DNA of 64,000 nucleotides, taken from NCBI RefSeq assembly GCF_900172215.1, contig NZ_FWFP01000018.1:1-64000 (forward strand). The letters run 5' to 3'. Both the position numbers and the translations under genes were made by a program. Below are positions 25,962 through 34,823 of the stretch, in pieces. Source of the stretch: Ruegeria meonggei. Lineage in GTDB: Bacteria; Pseudomonadota; Alphaproteobacteria; Rhodobacterales; Rhodobacteraceae. Numbering within the stretch: the stretch's first letter is position 1; each line of letters begins with the position of its first letter. The notes beneath the pieces were generated by a model. That model did not search any database. It saw nothing but the letters and a program-made list of their open reading frames with translations, and was not told where the DNA came from.

Positions 25962-28496
25962 ATGGATATCGTCGTCATTACGACCATCATCACTTCTCTT
26001 TTTGTTGTAATCGGCGTGGCGGAACCATTGGCTGCACGGTTGCGCCTGCCTTACAGCGTTATCCTTGCCGTCCTGGGTATTGTGATCGGACTTGGCGCGA
26101 CGTTCTTTCTCAATACTGACTTGACAGATGCGCTGAACCCCGGAGCGCGGGCGATTATTGATTTGCCGATCCGGTCAGACGTCTTCCTCTATGTTTTCCT
26201 GCCAACGTTGCTCTTTCAGGCCACACTCGGCATGGACCTGCGCAGGATGCTGGATGACTGGATGCCCATCCTGATGATGGCCGTTGTGGCAGTGATTGTG
26301 GCGACATTCTCCATTGGCTATGCGCTGAGTTGGGTAAGCACGCTGCCACTGGCCGCCTGCCTGCTGGTTGGCGCCATTGTGTCAACGACTGATCCCTCGG
26401 CGGTTGTCAGCATTTTCCGGTCGATCTCGGCACCGCGCAGGCTGTCGCGAATAATCGAGGGCGAAAGCCTTCTTAACGATGCAGCTGCGGTTGCTCTTTT
26501 CGGGCTATTCATGAGCTTTGTCATGCTCGGGAGACCCAATCCATTACTAAGTGAAGCCGCGGGGCAATTTCCGCTATTAATCGCAGGCGGAGTACTCACC
26601 GGTTGGCTCATGGCGCGCCTAGCAGTTTGGCTGATGGCCTTTGTAGATCGCTGGGAGATGGCGCAGATTTCAATTTCCATTGCGCTGCCATACCTCGCCT
26701 ACATCGTTGCAGAACAAAGCATCGGGGCTTCGGGTGTCATCGCGGTGGTGGCCGCTGGTCTTACTCTCAACCTCACAGGCCTCGGTCGTTTGTCACCGGT
26801 CGCCTGGACAAATCTGCAAGAAGTTTGGGATCTTCTGGCACATTGGGCAGGCGCGCTGATCTTTATTCTGGCAGCATTACTGATACCGCGATTGCTGGAA
26901 GAGGTGCGGCCGTCCGACTTCGGCCTGCTGGTTGTGGTGGTTCTGGCTGCCATGTTCGCGAGAGCGGCAATTCTGTTCGGGTTGCTGCCATTGCTTACGG
27001 CAATCGGTATGTCGCCTGCTGTTGAACGTCCCTATCGCACCGCAATACTGTGGGGTGGGCTGCGTGGTGCCGTGACGCTGGCGCTGGCTCTGGCAGTCAC
27101 CGAAAGCACGCATATCCCGCTTGAGACAAAGCGCTTGGTCGGCATCCTGGCCACAGGCTTTACGCTGTTTACACTGATTGTTCAGGGCACAACCTTGCGC
27201 ACGGTGATCACAAAACTGGGGCTCGACAAGCTTTCTCCGCTTGATACGGCACTTTCACGACAAGTGGTCGCTGTTGCTTTGCAATCGGTTCGCGAGGACG
27301 TGTCCCGCACCGCAGAAAACTATAACCTGACGCACGATATCGTCAGAAACGAAGCCAAACAGTTTAGCGAACGCCTGGACGAGGCCGTAAAGGCCGCCGA
27401 AGACAGTGCGCAGATCCTGGATCGTGACCGGGTCACTCTTGGCCTTATTGCACTGGCCGGTGCAGAGCGGGATTCCGTCCTGGCTCGGATGCGGGAACGC
27501 ACCATGTCATCGGTTCTGAGTGAGAAGATTCTGTCCGATGCGGATCGGCTCATTGAAGGCGCACGGGCTGGCGGGCGGATTGGCTATCAGCGCGCATCAA
27601 ATCGGTCGGTCGTTTACGGCAGATCTTTTCGGATCGCCGTGTTTCTGCACAACCGGCTTGGAATTTCGTTCCCGCTCACGCGTATCACAACGGATAGGTT
27701 CGAAAGATTGCTCATGCAACGTCTGATCCTGCAGGGCCTCGATGGATTCGTCCGCGGCCGCATCCGCCGGATCCATGGCCGCCGGGTTGCCGAATTGCTG
27801 GATGAAGTGTTGGCGCGTCGATCCGAGGCGGTTGAGACGGCGCTTGAAGGCCTGCGACTGCAATTTCCCGGTTACGCCGAAAAGTTAGAGCGACGATTCA
27901 TCCAGCGAACCGCGCTGCGCCTTGAAGAACGTGAATATGCGGTCATGCGCGAAGACGGCCTTGTGGGCGAAGAACTTTATTCTGTGTTGATGCAGGAAGT
28001 GGCGACGCGACGTACGTTATCTGAAGGACGTCCGAAGTTGGACATCACTCTTAAAGGACGGGATCTAGTCAGGCAATTCCCACTATTTTCCGATCTCGAC
28101 AAGTCTTCGCTCAGGAAACTCAGCCGGGCGCTGCGTACTCGATATGCCAACGCGGGTGATACCATCATTTCCAAAGACGAATTCGCCCAGAGTGTATTCT
28201 TCATTGCTTCCGGAGCGGTGGAAGTGGAACTCGGCAGGAAAACCTCGCGGCTGGGTCGTGGTGAAATGTTCGGGCAATTGGCCATGTTATTGAAACGGCC
28301 CCGTCGCGTAAACGTGCGGGCATTGGCACCGTCGACGCTGCTTATGCTCGACGAGGCAAGTTTCCGACGCTTGCTGCGGCGAAGCAAAGCCATGCGAAAC
28401 TCTGTCAAGATGAGCGCTGATAAGCGCATGATCGACCCTGCGGCGTTGGACCTGAATGAGCCCGCAGGTTCCTCTGGAAATGGGGCCATTTCTTGA
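25962..28496 (+). CDS. CPA1 sodium/proton antiporter with cyclic-nucleotide-binding domain
   Basis: An 844-residue protein. Residues about 1-415 form the multi-helix Na+/H+ exchanger of the NhaP/SOS1 type, with the active-site segment ESLLNDAAAVALF (ND motif) and RTAILWGGLRGAVTLALALAV. A long cytoplasmic helical region follows (about 420-700), and a cNMP-binding domain occupies about 704-815 (FPLFSDLDKSSLRKL, RGEMFGQLAMLLKRPRRVNVRAL). It exchanges cations for protons at the inner membrane and is presumably gated by cAMP or cGMP. A membrane-bound cyclase gene lies just downstream on the opposite strand. The layout resembles plant SOS1 antiporters. Confidence 0.9.
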   Translation: MDIVVITTIITSLFVVIGVAEPLAARLRLPYSVILAVLGIVIGLGATFFLNTDLTDALNPGARAIIDLPIRSDVFLYVFLPTLLFQATLGMDLRRMLDDWMPILMMAVVAVIVATFSIGYALSWVSTLPLAACLLVGAIVSTTDPSAVVSIFRSISAPRRLSRIIEGESLLNDAAAVALFGLFMSFVMLGRPNPLLSEAAGQFPLLIAGGVLTGWLMARLAVWLMAFVDRWEMAQISISIALPYLAYIVAEQSIGASGVIAVVAAGLTLNLTGLGRLSPVAWTNLQEVWDLLAHWAGALIFILAALLIPRLLEEVRPSDFGLLVVVVLAAMFARAAILFGLLPLLTAIGMSPAVERPYRTAILWGGLRGAVTLALALAVTESTHIPLETKRLVGILATGFTLFTLIVQGTTLRTVITKLGLDKLSPLDTALSRQVVAVALQSVREDVSRTAENYNLTHDIVRNEAKQFSERLDEAVKAAEDSAQILDRDRVTLGLIALAGAERDSVLARMRERTMSSVLSEKILSDADRLIEGARAGGRIGYQRASNRSVVYGRSFRIAVFLHNRLGISFPLTRITTDRFERLLMQRLILQGLDGFVRGRIRRIHGRRVAELLDEVLARRSEAVETALEGLRLQFPGYAEKLERRFIQRTALRLEEREYAVMREDGLVGEELYSVLMQEVATRRTLSEGRPKLDITLKGRDLVRQFPLFSDLDKSSLRKLSRALRTRYANAGDTIISKDEFAQSVFFIASGAVEVELGRKTSRLGRGEMFGQLAMLLKRPRRVNVRALAPSTLLMLDEASFRRLLRRSKAMRNSVKMSADKRMIDPAALDLNEPAGSSGNGAIS

Positions 28497-28884
28497 GAGA
28501 TCACCAATTGGAACGAAGCCGCGAAAACAACAGTGTTGTTTCACGGGTACCAGTCGAGTTCGGTTTCGTTGAATGTCTGCTCCTATTAGACGGTTGGTCA
28601 CTCGAAAAACCGTCAATACCCTCAACATCTCAGACAATCGCCCAAATATCCGATCTCCCATTATTAGAGTGTCAGTCAAGAAGTGCAGCTGTATGAGACG
28701 GCAGGGCACGTGATCTTCGACAGATCACGGCCCATTCCGGTCATTCGGCGACCGCGTGGTGATGCTGCGGTCGCACCCATTTTTCGGACATTCGCTGCGA
28801 GAGCGAAGTCCCCGGCGTGCTGAGCTCACACAACGCGACACTTGTCGGACTTTCCCGAAGCCCCTTAACTTAAACGGATGTTTC
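28497..28884. other. Intergenic region with several hairpins between antiporter and cyclase
   Basis: No gene is supported in these 388 bases. Three dyads occur close together: CGTGATCT/AGATCACG (28709-28729), GCGACCGC/GCGGTCGC (28748-28774) and TTCGCT/AGCGAA (28793-28809). The first may terminate the antiporter transcript; the others look like debris or a shared terminator for the two convergent genes. Confidence 0.5.
28709..28729. terminator. Hairpin between convergent antiporter and cyclase genes
   Basis: A perfect 8-bp stem, CGTGATCT and AGATCACG, with the loop TCGAC, extended by flanking GGGC/GGCCC pairing. It lies in the convergent region and could act in both directions; no strong T run. 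Confidence 0.45.
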
Positions 28885-30945
28885 TTATTGGTTCTTATTG
28901 GTGCTTGTAACCGCACGCCAGCCTTCTTTTGGCGGCCTGTCTAACAGGTCTTGGGCGCGGGCCATCATGGCGATTGAGGCGGGGTCTCCGTTTCGCGCCT
29001 GGTCTGCGGCCGCGAATGCGGCAACGGCCTCTTCAAACCGCCCTGTCCGATAATGTGCAAGGCCCTGTTCATAAGCCTCTATCCAGGCAAATGATCCATC
29101 ACGTCCATCCGCCATGACGATCAGTTCGTAGACCACCAGCTCTTCAACACGTCCAAACACGGTAACCGTGTCCAACTCGCGGACCACGATTGCGTCAGCT
29201 GCCTGTCGCCTCGTTTCCGGCCCGACCAGGACCAGCGTTCCATAGTCTTTGTTGGCCCCTTCCAACCGACTGGCAACGTTCACGACATCACCAATCGCGG
29301 TGTAGTTCAACCGCTGCTCTGATCCGATATTTCCGACCAGAGCCTCGCCGCTGTTCACCCCGATCCTGACGCATAGGGGGTTGCCAGCCTCATCTTTAAT
29401 TCCGGACGCGCCCACGGCAGCGACAAGGTCCAGCGCGGCGCGGCAGGCATTTTCAGCGTGGTTGGCATCTTTACGCGGCGCCCCCCAAAACGCCATCACG
29501 GCATCGCCAATAAACTTGTCAATCGTCCCACCGTTTTGAGTAATGGCCGCAGAGGCCGCGCTGAAGAAGGGCTCCATCAGTTGGACAATCTTTGGGCCAA
29601 GTTTTTCGGACAGCCCGGTGAAACCCGTTACATCGCAAAACAACACAGAGATCTGTTTCATTTCTCCGCCCGGCTGTATCTTGATGCCCTCAGCAACCAG
29701 CATACGCACGAGGTCGGTGGGCACGTATTTTCGGAAAGCGGACAAACCAGCAGCCATGCTCGCGGCTGCCGCAGAAAGATTGGCAAGCTCAGACAGTTTG
29801 GAGGGTCTGCGCTCAATGCGTTCGACGTCAAAGCGTTCGATTTTGCCAAGATCTTCGGCGATGCGTGCCAACGGATTTGCGACAATGCTTCGGATCAGCC
29901 AGATCGCCAACCCGGTTGCGACGACCACAACACCGATCAATACGTATATAAGGTTTATCAGCGTTTCATCGATGTCCGACAGAAACGCCGCTTCGGGTAT
30001 GACCGTGGCAACGCGCCAGCCATAAAACCCCAATGGCGTCAGCGCCACCGCATAAGGCACGCCGTCGATGACGACGCGTTTCGTCAACGTGCCCTGGGCA
30101 TTCGCTTGGGGGTCTGCCAACAACCTTTCGCCTGAGATCATGGCAACTTCATAAAGCTTCCCTTCGCCCATGCGCGCTGGGGTAATCTCATCCGCTTCTG
30201 CATCAGGTACCGCAATAACTTTGCCGTCAGCGTTCAGAATAAATGCCGCGCCGAATTCGCCGGGCGCAAGCTTGGCAAGAAAACGTGACAAACGATCCGT
30301 TTCGATTGCAACGGCCAGAACACCTTGCCGCGTTCGGTTGACGTCTATCGGACCAGCAAAGGCGTAAACGGTTTTTTTACTATCCGGAAGGTCGCGCGTT
30401 TCGATCCACCCCGCAGAGCTGAGACCCATAAAGTTTTCAAACCAGGCATGTTCGCGCGGATCATAGGATGTTTCGGTAAAGGTCCGCTCCTCGAACTGAA
30501 TGTCACCGGGGATAAAGATGTAGCGATCCTTCCGCAGCATCCGGTCGCGGATTCCCTTGTCGATTTCAATCATCTCAAGCCCGCCGTCACCTAGACGGTG
30601 CGACGCGAAAAAATTGCCATCGGGCCAGCCAAAGAACATCCATGAGATATTCGGCTGCGCCTGCAATTGCGACAGAAAAACAAACTCGCGCTTGTCGGCC
30701 TGTCGCGTCGCGATGACGTTCTGGACAAAGATCGTGCGAACGGCTGCCCAGGCGGCTTCGGCCGACCTAAGCGTCACCCCCAGTTCGATTCGGACAGTCT
30801 TCGCGATCTGGCCGTTGATTTCAGCTGCAAGCATGCGGCTATTGTCGCGCGCAGTCGTCCACCACAGGGAATGGACAATAAAGGTCGACACCCCGATAGA
30901 CACAGCCACCAGAATTGACACAGCGATTCCCACGCTAAGTCGCAC
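28885..30945 (-). CDS. Membrane adenylate/guanylate cyclase with Cache-type sensor
   Basis: A 686-residue protein. A membrane helix (about 5-25) precedes a large extracytoplasmic Cache-like sensor (residues about 30-325, with FFGWPDGNF and VYAFAGPIDV), followed by a second helix (about 328-350) and a HAMP-like linker. The class III cyclase domain is at about 425-590 with ISVLFCDVTGFTGLSE (metal Asp), GGTIDKFIGDAVMAFWGAP, RIGVNSGEALVGNIG and YTAIGDVVNVASRLE. The start is GTG 30945 after GGCGGAG. It should sense a periplasmic signal and make a cyclic nucleotide, which the convergent antiporter's binding domain could read. The C-terminal 70 residues resemble a single TPR. Confidence 0.9.
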   Translation of the reverse strand: MRLSVGIAVSILVAVSIGVSTFIVHSLWWTTARDNSRMLAAEINGQIAKTVRIELGVTLRSAEAAWAAVRTIFVQNVIATRQADKREFVFLSQLQAQPNISWMFFGWPDGNFFASHRLGDGGLEMIEIDKGIRDRMLRKDRYIFIPGDIQFEERTFTETSYDPREHAWFENFMGLSSAGWIETRDLPDSKKTVYAFAGPIDVNRTRQGVLAVAIETDRLSRFLAKLAPGEFGAAFILNADGKVIAVPDAEADEITPARMGEGKLYEVAMISGERLLADPQANAQGTLTKRVVIDGVPYAVALTPLGFYGWRVATVIPEAAFLSDIDETLINLIYVLIGVVVVATGLAIWLIRSIVANPLARIAEDLGKIERFDVERIERRPSKLSELANLSAAAASMAAGLSAFRKYVPTDLVRMLVAEGIKIQPGGEMKQISVLFCDVTGFTGLSEKLGPKIVQLMEPFFSAASAAITQNGGTIDKFIGDAVMAFWGAPRKDANHAENACRAALDLVAAVGASGIKDEAGNPLCVRIGVNSGEALVGNIGSEQRLNYTAIGDVVNVASRLEGANKDYGTLVLVGPETRRQAADAIVVRELDTVTVFGRVEELVVYELIVMADGRDGSFAWIEAYEQGLAHYRTGRFEEAVAAFAAADQARNGDPASIAMMARAQDLLDRPPKEGWRAVTSTNKNQ

Positions 30946-31277
30946 TTAAATCTCCGCCAAATTACTCATATTCTTCAGTATTGAATTGAAATTGCTAGGA
31001 GGGCACAACTTTCTTCGACCTATCCCAAAATCTCACGCAACTGTTAGGTAGCAGCAAAGGACTGTGTTGAAGCGGGCGCTTGAACATTGACTACTGTAGC
31101 TGACCTTTGCGATTTTGCCAGACGCTGTGTGCAGATGACGTGCGGCCCATTGCGGCCGTTGACCACCCAGTGTTGATGCCGCCGTAGCAGCCCGCCTTGC
31201 CGCCATTCGCTGCAGCGGCGAGATAGGAGGCCTGTCAAACTCACTGATTGCGGACAATGCAGCCGTTTGATCTATCG
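30946..31277. other. Non-coding stretch upstream of cyclase and behind GNAT gene
   Basis: 332 bases with no supportable gene. It probably contains the cyclase promoter near 30950-31000 (AT-rich) and, from 31130 to 31260, GC-rich intergenic debris including CCATTCGCTGC, similar to other spots in the window. Confidence 0.4.
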
Positions 31278-31850
31278 CTATTGGGCGGCTCGAAACATCG
31301 GGAACAGCGGTGGGGCATTGTCGGCTTTGATTAGACCCATCTCTTGGAAACCATAGCGCTTATACAGCGATAAATTTGTAGGGTTTGTCGACTCTAAGTA
31401 AGCAGGTCTTCCATCTTCGTCACAACGTTTGAGGCAGTATTCAAGCAACGCGGACCCCAACCCTTTTCCTTGGCGAATTGGATCGACCGCAATAAAAGCT
31501 AAATGCCAGCAGTCCTTATCGGGATGATAATTGTCCATCTGCCCGAAGGTTTCGAACAACGCATCATGCTTTTCTGATGAGACCGTCTGCTCAAAACAGG
31601 CGACAAGCCGTTCTTCGTCAGGGTGAATGCTTGGCGGAAGCCAAAGTGCGCCAGCAGTAAAATCATCGTTTCGAAACGCGCTACCCTGTTCAAATGCACG
31701 CCCTCCAAAAAAGTCGATAACTCGCGGAAAGTGGGTAAGGAAATCGGCAGGTTCAGGATACAGCCAACGCATGAATGGGTCGGCAGAAAACCCAAGAGCA
31801 AGTCCGCTTAACAAACTTTCTGCTTCACTTGGGGTTGATGATCTAAACAT
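31278..31850 (-). CDS. GNAT family N-acetyltransferase
   Basis: A 190-residue acetyltransferase of the GNAT fold. The acetyl-CoA-binding motif A is visible as AFIAVDPIRQGKGLGSALL (R/Q-x-x-G-x-G/A), followed by the late strand YLESTNPTNLSLYKRYGFQEMG. ATG 31850 has AAAGGTAA upstream; 23 extra codons are open before it but look non-coding. The substrate amine is unknown. The gene stands alone. Confidence 0.8.
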   Translation of the reverse strand: MFRSSTPSEAESLLSGLALGFSADPFMRWLYPEPADFLTHFPRVIDFFGGRAFEQGSAFRNDDFTAGALWLPPSIHPDEERLVACFEQTVSSEKHDALFETFGQMDNYHPDKDCWHLAFIAVDPIRQGKGLGSALLEYCLKRCDEDGRPAYLESTNPTNLSLYKRYGFQEMGLIKADNAPPLFPMFRAAQ

Positions 31851-32145
31851 GAAATTACCTTTGGTCGTTCCACCTCGATTTTCACGTTCAGCATGTGGGC
31901 CGCAAATACTTGTTGTCAAATGCGCAATTTATTGTCCTGCTCAAGCAACGATGGATGACTGAATTGGGCTGAGGCGTGTGGGGGCAATACAACACTCGGA
32001 GGTCAGGCACATTTCACTTGGATGAAGACCGGCCCAGAACTGCCGTTGGACGACGAGTGCCGTCGCTGCGGTGCGGCCCGCCAGAGGAGACATGGCTGGA
32101 GTAGCAAAATTTGGTAACCGCCGAATTCACAGCCTGCGCAACAAG
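31851..32145. other. Non-coding stretch between GNAT gene and terminator hairpin
   Basis: About 295 bases. No gene, repeat or RNA could be supported apart from the GNAT leader at its left end. Confidence 0.4.
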
Positions 32146-32179
32146 GCAGTCATAAGCGCCCCGTGGCGCTTATGACTGC
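32146..32179 (-). terminator. Strong terminator hairpin after DUF2938 gene
   Basis: A perfect 15-bp stem, 32146-32160 with 32165-32179 (GCAGTCATAAGCGCC and its complement), has a four-base loop. It begins 24 bases after the stop of the minus-strand DUF2938 gene and is followed by CTTGTTG on that strand. Confidence 0.75.
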
Positions 32180-32203
32180 TTTCGGTACGCTCTTCGCGAA
32201 ATG

Positions 32204-32695
32204 TTAGATCAAATTGGATACACCGTTTGCCGCGACCCAAAGCCCAATTCCAAAGCTGAGATGTGCAAAGACGCTCTTGAGCCGCGCAGCTCGTGGGTCG
32301 GGCGTCAACCGTGCCGCCAACCCCGCTCCCATGCCCGGCTGAAGGATCAGAAAAGGCGCCAGCACTGTCAGTATTCCAAACGTAATCGCAGGCAGCAGGC
32401 TCGGCACTTCAAGCCAGCCCCGACCGACCACGGCCAAAAAACCCAGCGCAAACACGACGCCCGTCAGATAATGTGCGCTCCAGCCCAACAAACGCTCCGC
32501 CGGAACAGGGTCGCTGGCCATGATGGGCCGATGAACGAGCCGTCCCTGTGCCACATGGCCGAGCCAACGGCCCACCATCGCATAGTTGAGCGATTGCTGA
32601 GAGAAGATCAGCTTCTGGGAAAGGGCGACCACATCCATGAAGGCTGTCGCGCCTATGCCGATCAGAACCGCGCTGAAGAAAATTTCTGTTGTCAT
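32204..32695 (-). CDS. DUF2938 family membrane protein
   Basis: A 163-residue protein with four hydrophobic helices. Conserved DUF2938 features include the N-terminal helix IFFSAVLIGIGATAFMDVVAL, the GRWLGHVAQGRLVH segment and GWSAHYLTGVVFALGF. The function is unknown. ATG 32695 gives the natural family start; the open frame to 32746 overlaps the promoter. It diverges from a MerR regulator and is probably its target, a common arrangement for this family. Confidence 0.8.
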   Translation of the reverse strand: MTTEIFFSAVLIGIGATAFMDVVALSQKLIFSQQSLNYAMVGRWLGHVAQGRLVHRPIMASDPVPAERLLGWSAHYLTGVVFALGFLAVVGRGWLEVPSLLPAITFGILTVLAPFLILQPGMGAGLAARLTPDPRAARLKSVFAHLSFGIGLWVAANGVSNLI

Positions 32696-32741
32696 GGAGG
32701 TATCGACCTTAGTTTCTGTTGATGTTTTGCAGTGGAGGGGC

Positions 32742-32772
32742 AACATGCAACTTCAAGCCCACTTGAGGTCAA
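32742..32772 (-). promoter_or_regulatory. MerR-type promoter/operator for DUF2938 gene
   Basis: On the minus strand TTGACC (32772-32767) and CATGTT (32747-32742) are separated by 19 bases, the long spacer typical of MerR-controlled promoters. Within the spacer lies a dyad, ACTTCAAGC and ACTTGAGGT (32750-32769), resembling SoxR-type sites. It overlaps the ribosome binding site of the divergent MerR gene. Confidence 0.6.
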
Positions 32773-32776
32773 GATC

Positions 32777-33208
32777 ATGCTCGACATTTCTGAACTTTCT
32801 CGCGCAAGCGGATTTTCACCGTCAAAACTCCGTTATTATGAAGAGGTTGACCTCATCCGGTCGGCGGGCCGAAGGGGGTTGAAGCGTCTATATGAGGATG
32901 AGGTGAAGACGCGGATTTCCCTCATTTCTCTGGCGCAAACCGCCGGGTTTTCACTCGGCGTGATCAAAGAGACGATGGGTTCAGAAGGCAGGCCCGATCT
33001 GGATCGTACTGTTCTGGCAGCAAAGGCCGATGCAATTGACGTTAGGATCAAGGAACTGACGGCCTTACGGGACGGCCTTCGCCATGTCATGAATTGCACC
33101 GCCGAAAACCATCTGGATTGCCCGCGATTTCAGCGCATCATTCGTGTTGCACTGACGAAGAAACAGAGCGATGCGAAACGTTCCAAAAAGAATCCCGACA
33201 ACGGGTGA
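32777..33208 (+). CDS. MerR family transcriptional regulator
   Basis: A 143-residue regulator. The winged helix is at about residues 1-70 (MLDISELSRASGFSPSKLRYYEEVDLI, RLYEDEVKTRISLISLAQTAGFSLGVI), followed by a dimerisation helix and a C-terminal tail with two cysteines (NCTAENHLDCPRF), possibly metal- or redox-responsive but without the SoxR iron-sulfur spacing. ATG 32777 follows GAGGTCAAG; that site is also part of the operator. It divergently controls the DUF2938 gene and perhaps itself. Confidence 0.85.
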   Translation: MLDISELSRASGFSPSKLRYYEEVDLIRSAGRRGLKRLYEDEVKTRISLISLAQTAGFSLGVIKETMGSEGRPDLDRTVLAAKADAIDVRIKELTALRDGLRHVMNCTAENHLDCPRFQRIIRVALTKKQSDAKRSKKNPDNG

Positions 33209-33303
33209 GGGGATTGAGCGTGGACACCTATCCACCATTTTGGGCTGTTGACGTGTCAAGATACTGGGATCACTTCCGCCCAGACGTCACGCGTTTCCGG
33301 TGT

Positions 33304-34089
33304 TCAGCGCGGTAATTCGCTGAATGGGCAGACATCGTCTTCGAACGGAACATGCCGTCTCCGGAACGAGGTTCCCTCGACGATCTCGGGGCGGCTGATC
33401 CGATCCATGCGAAAATGCCGGAAATCCTCACGGCTGGAATCCCAGGCTACGAGATACCAGAGCGGCGGCAGGATGAGCATAGCTTGCGGTTCGACTTCGC
33501 GGCTTGTTTCCGCGCCTTTGGCGTCCCGGTAGCCGAAGCGCAGGTTTTGCCGTTGCAGAAACGCGGTCTCGAAGGCAGGCAAAAGCGCGGGGTCAATAGT
33601 GCCCATGTCCAAGATGTCCTGTTTGGGCGAAAGTTGTCCGACATGCAGACAGTCAAGGAACCTGCGCAGATCCCGCACCTTGTCCGACGGCAAGGCCTTC
33701 TCGATCTTGGCGAGCCCCGCGTCGGCGAGGCCGGAGAAGGGAAGGCTTCGCGCCGCACGCATGGCTGCGACACTGACGAGAAGTGCAAACACCTCTGTGA
33801 CCGAAAGACGGGCCGTAGTCTGCACGGATTGCGGATCAAGTTGCACGCCCCCGCCGCGCCCACATTCGGAATGGATGACAAAACCCTGATCACGCAACGC
33901 CCCGATATCGCGCAATACCGTTCGTCTGGACGCACCGACCTGACAGGCCAGTTCGTCGACCGTTGCGGTTCCGTTACGGCGAAGGGTGCGCACGATAGTA
34001 TCACCGGCGTCATGCTCTACGTCGATCCGTGGGGAAAGACGATGGGATATGAGGACGTTTTTACGAAAATTGAGATGTGCCGAAATCAC
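33304..34089 (-). CDS. WYL-domain HTH transcriptional regulator (YafY type)
   Basis: A 261-residue regulator. An HTH_11 winged helix lies near the N-terminus (RRNGTATVDELACQVGASRRTVLRDIGALRDQGF), followed by a WYL domain (RQNLRFGYRDAKGAETSREVEPQAM, LWYLVAWDSSREDFRHFRMDRI) that senses ligands or nucleic acid. The start is uncertain: the frame is open to a TTG at 34128, but that overlaps the methylglyoxal synthase gene; GTG 34089 is the last plausible start before the HTH and has no clear ribosome site. It faces away from mgsA and may control it. Confidence 0.8.
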   Translation of the reverse strand: MISAHLNFRKNVLISHRLSPRIDVEHDAGDTIVRTLRRNGTATVDELACQVGASRRTVLRDIGALRDQGFVIHSECGRGGGVQLDPQSVQTTARLSVTEVFALLVSVAAMRAARSLPFSGLADAGLAKIEKALPSDKVRDLRRFLDCLHVGQLSPKQDILDMGTIDPALLPAFETAFLQRQNLRFGYRDAKGAETSREVEPQAMLILPPLWYLVAWDSSREDFRHFRMDRISRPEIVEGTSFRRRHVPFEDDVCPFSELPR

Positions 34090-34105
34090 TATGAAGAGGT
34101 AGGCC

Positions 34106-34525
34106 TTGGAGCAGATTTTGTTGAGCAATTCATCCGATAGCCCGCTAAGGCTGGCACTGGTCGCTCATGACGCCAAGAAGGGTGATCTGGTAGACTGGGT
34201 TCGACTACATGTGTCATTGCTCGAAGGAGCAAACTTATTCGCAACCGGAACGACCGGGACCAAAGTCCAAGAGGCATCACCACTGCTAAAGCTCACCTGC
34301 CTCAAAAGCGGCCCCTTGGGCGGAGATCAGCAGCTTGGCGCAATGATCTGTGAAGGGAAGCTCGACGCCTTGTTCTTCTTCATCGATCCGATGTCTCCTA
34401 TGCCACATGATGTCGATGTCAAAGCCCTCAGCAGGTTAGCGATTGTCTATGATCTTCCCTCAGCTCATAGCCCAAGCACTGCGGACTTCGTACTGAAGGG
34501 TTTGTATTCTCAACTTGATTGTTGA
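34106..34525 (+). CDS. mgsA: Methylglyoxal synthase
   Basis: A 139-residue enzyme that turns dihydroxyacetone phosphate into methylglyoxal and phosphate, a bypass of lower glycolysis. Family motifs are LALVAHDAKK, ATGTTG (phosphate loop), KSGPLGGDQQLGAMI, FFIDPM...PHDVDVKAL (catalytic Asp) and the late TADF. The start is the TTG at 34106, preceded by GAAGAGGT with good spacing; no ATG occurs before the conserved region. It is shorter at the C-terminus than the E. coli enzyme (about 152 residues) but keeps the active site. A WYL regulator diverges from it. Confidence 0.9.
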   Translation: MEQILLSNSSDSPLRLALVAHDAKKGDLVDWVRLHVSLLEGANLFATGTTGTKVQEASPLLKLTCLKSGPLGGDQQLGAMICEGKLDALFFFIDPMSPMPHDVDVKALSRLAIVYDLPSAHSPSTADFVLKGLYSQLDC

Positions 34526-34823
34526 CGCAGCCTTTAGCCAGCAGTCAGGTTCGGGTAGGGTGAGGCGAAAGGGACCTTTTTTGCGACAGTATGGTGCGAC
34601 CTGAAAAGTCATTGAATTCATTTGTTTTGGATCGCTGCAAAAGCTTTGAGCAAATTGTGAACTCACAAAAACCGGGTAAGTGGAATTATGTAAACTATAC
34701 TGATTAACATCGCGACTCTCCCAAGAACACAACCTTAGTCAAAAACCCATTCGAGGAAACCGCGTTATCCGGCATCGATTTACTTACGCTCTGCTACTGT
34801 CGAATCCATTGCAGATCAGCAAT
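34526..34823. other. Non-coding stretch between mgsA and nadC
   Basis: About 298 bases, AT-rich from 34600 to 34710. A minus-strand open frame (34460-34732) overlaps the end of mgsA and has no family character. No clear hairpin was seen for either convergent gene. Confidence 0.4.

Noticed and set aside
29458-30135. Plus-strand frame of 225 codons
   Set aside because: Antisense to the Cache-type cyclase; no recognisable domain.
34460-34732. Minus-strand frame between mgsA and nadC
   Set aside because: Overlaps mgsA, no family resemblance and irregular codon use.
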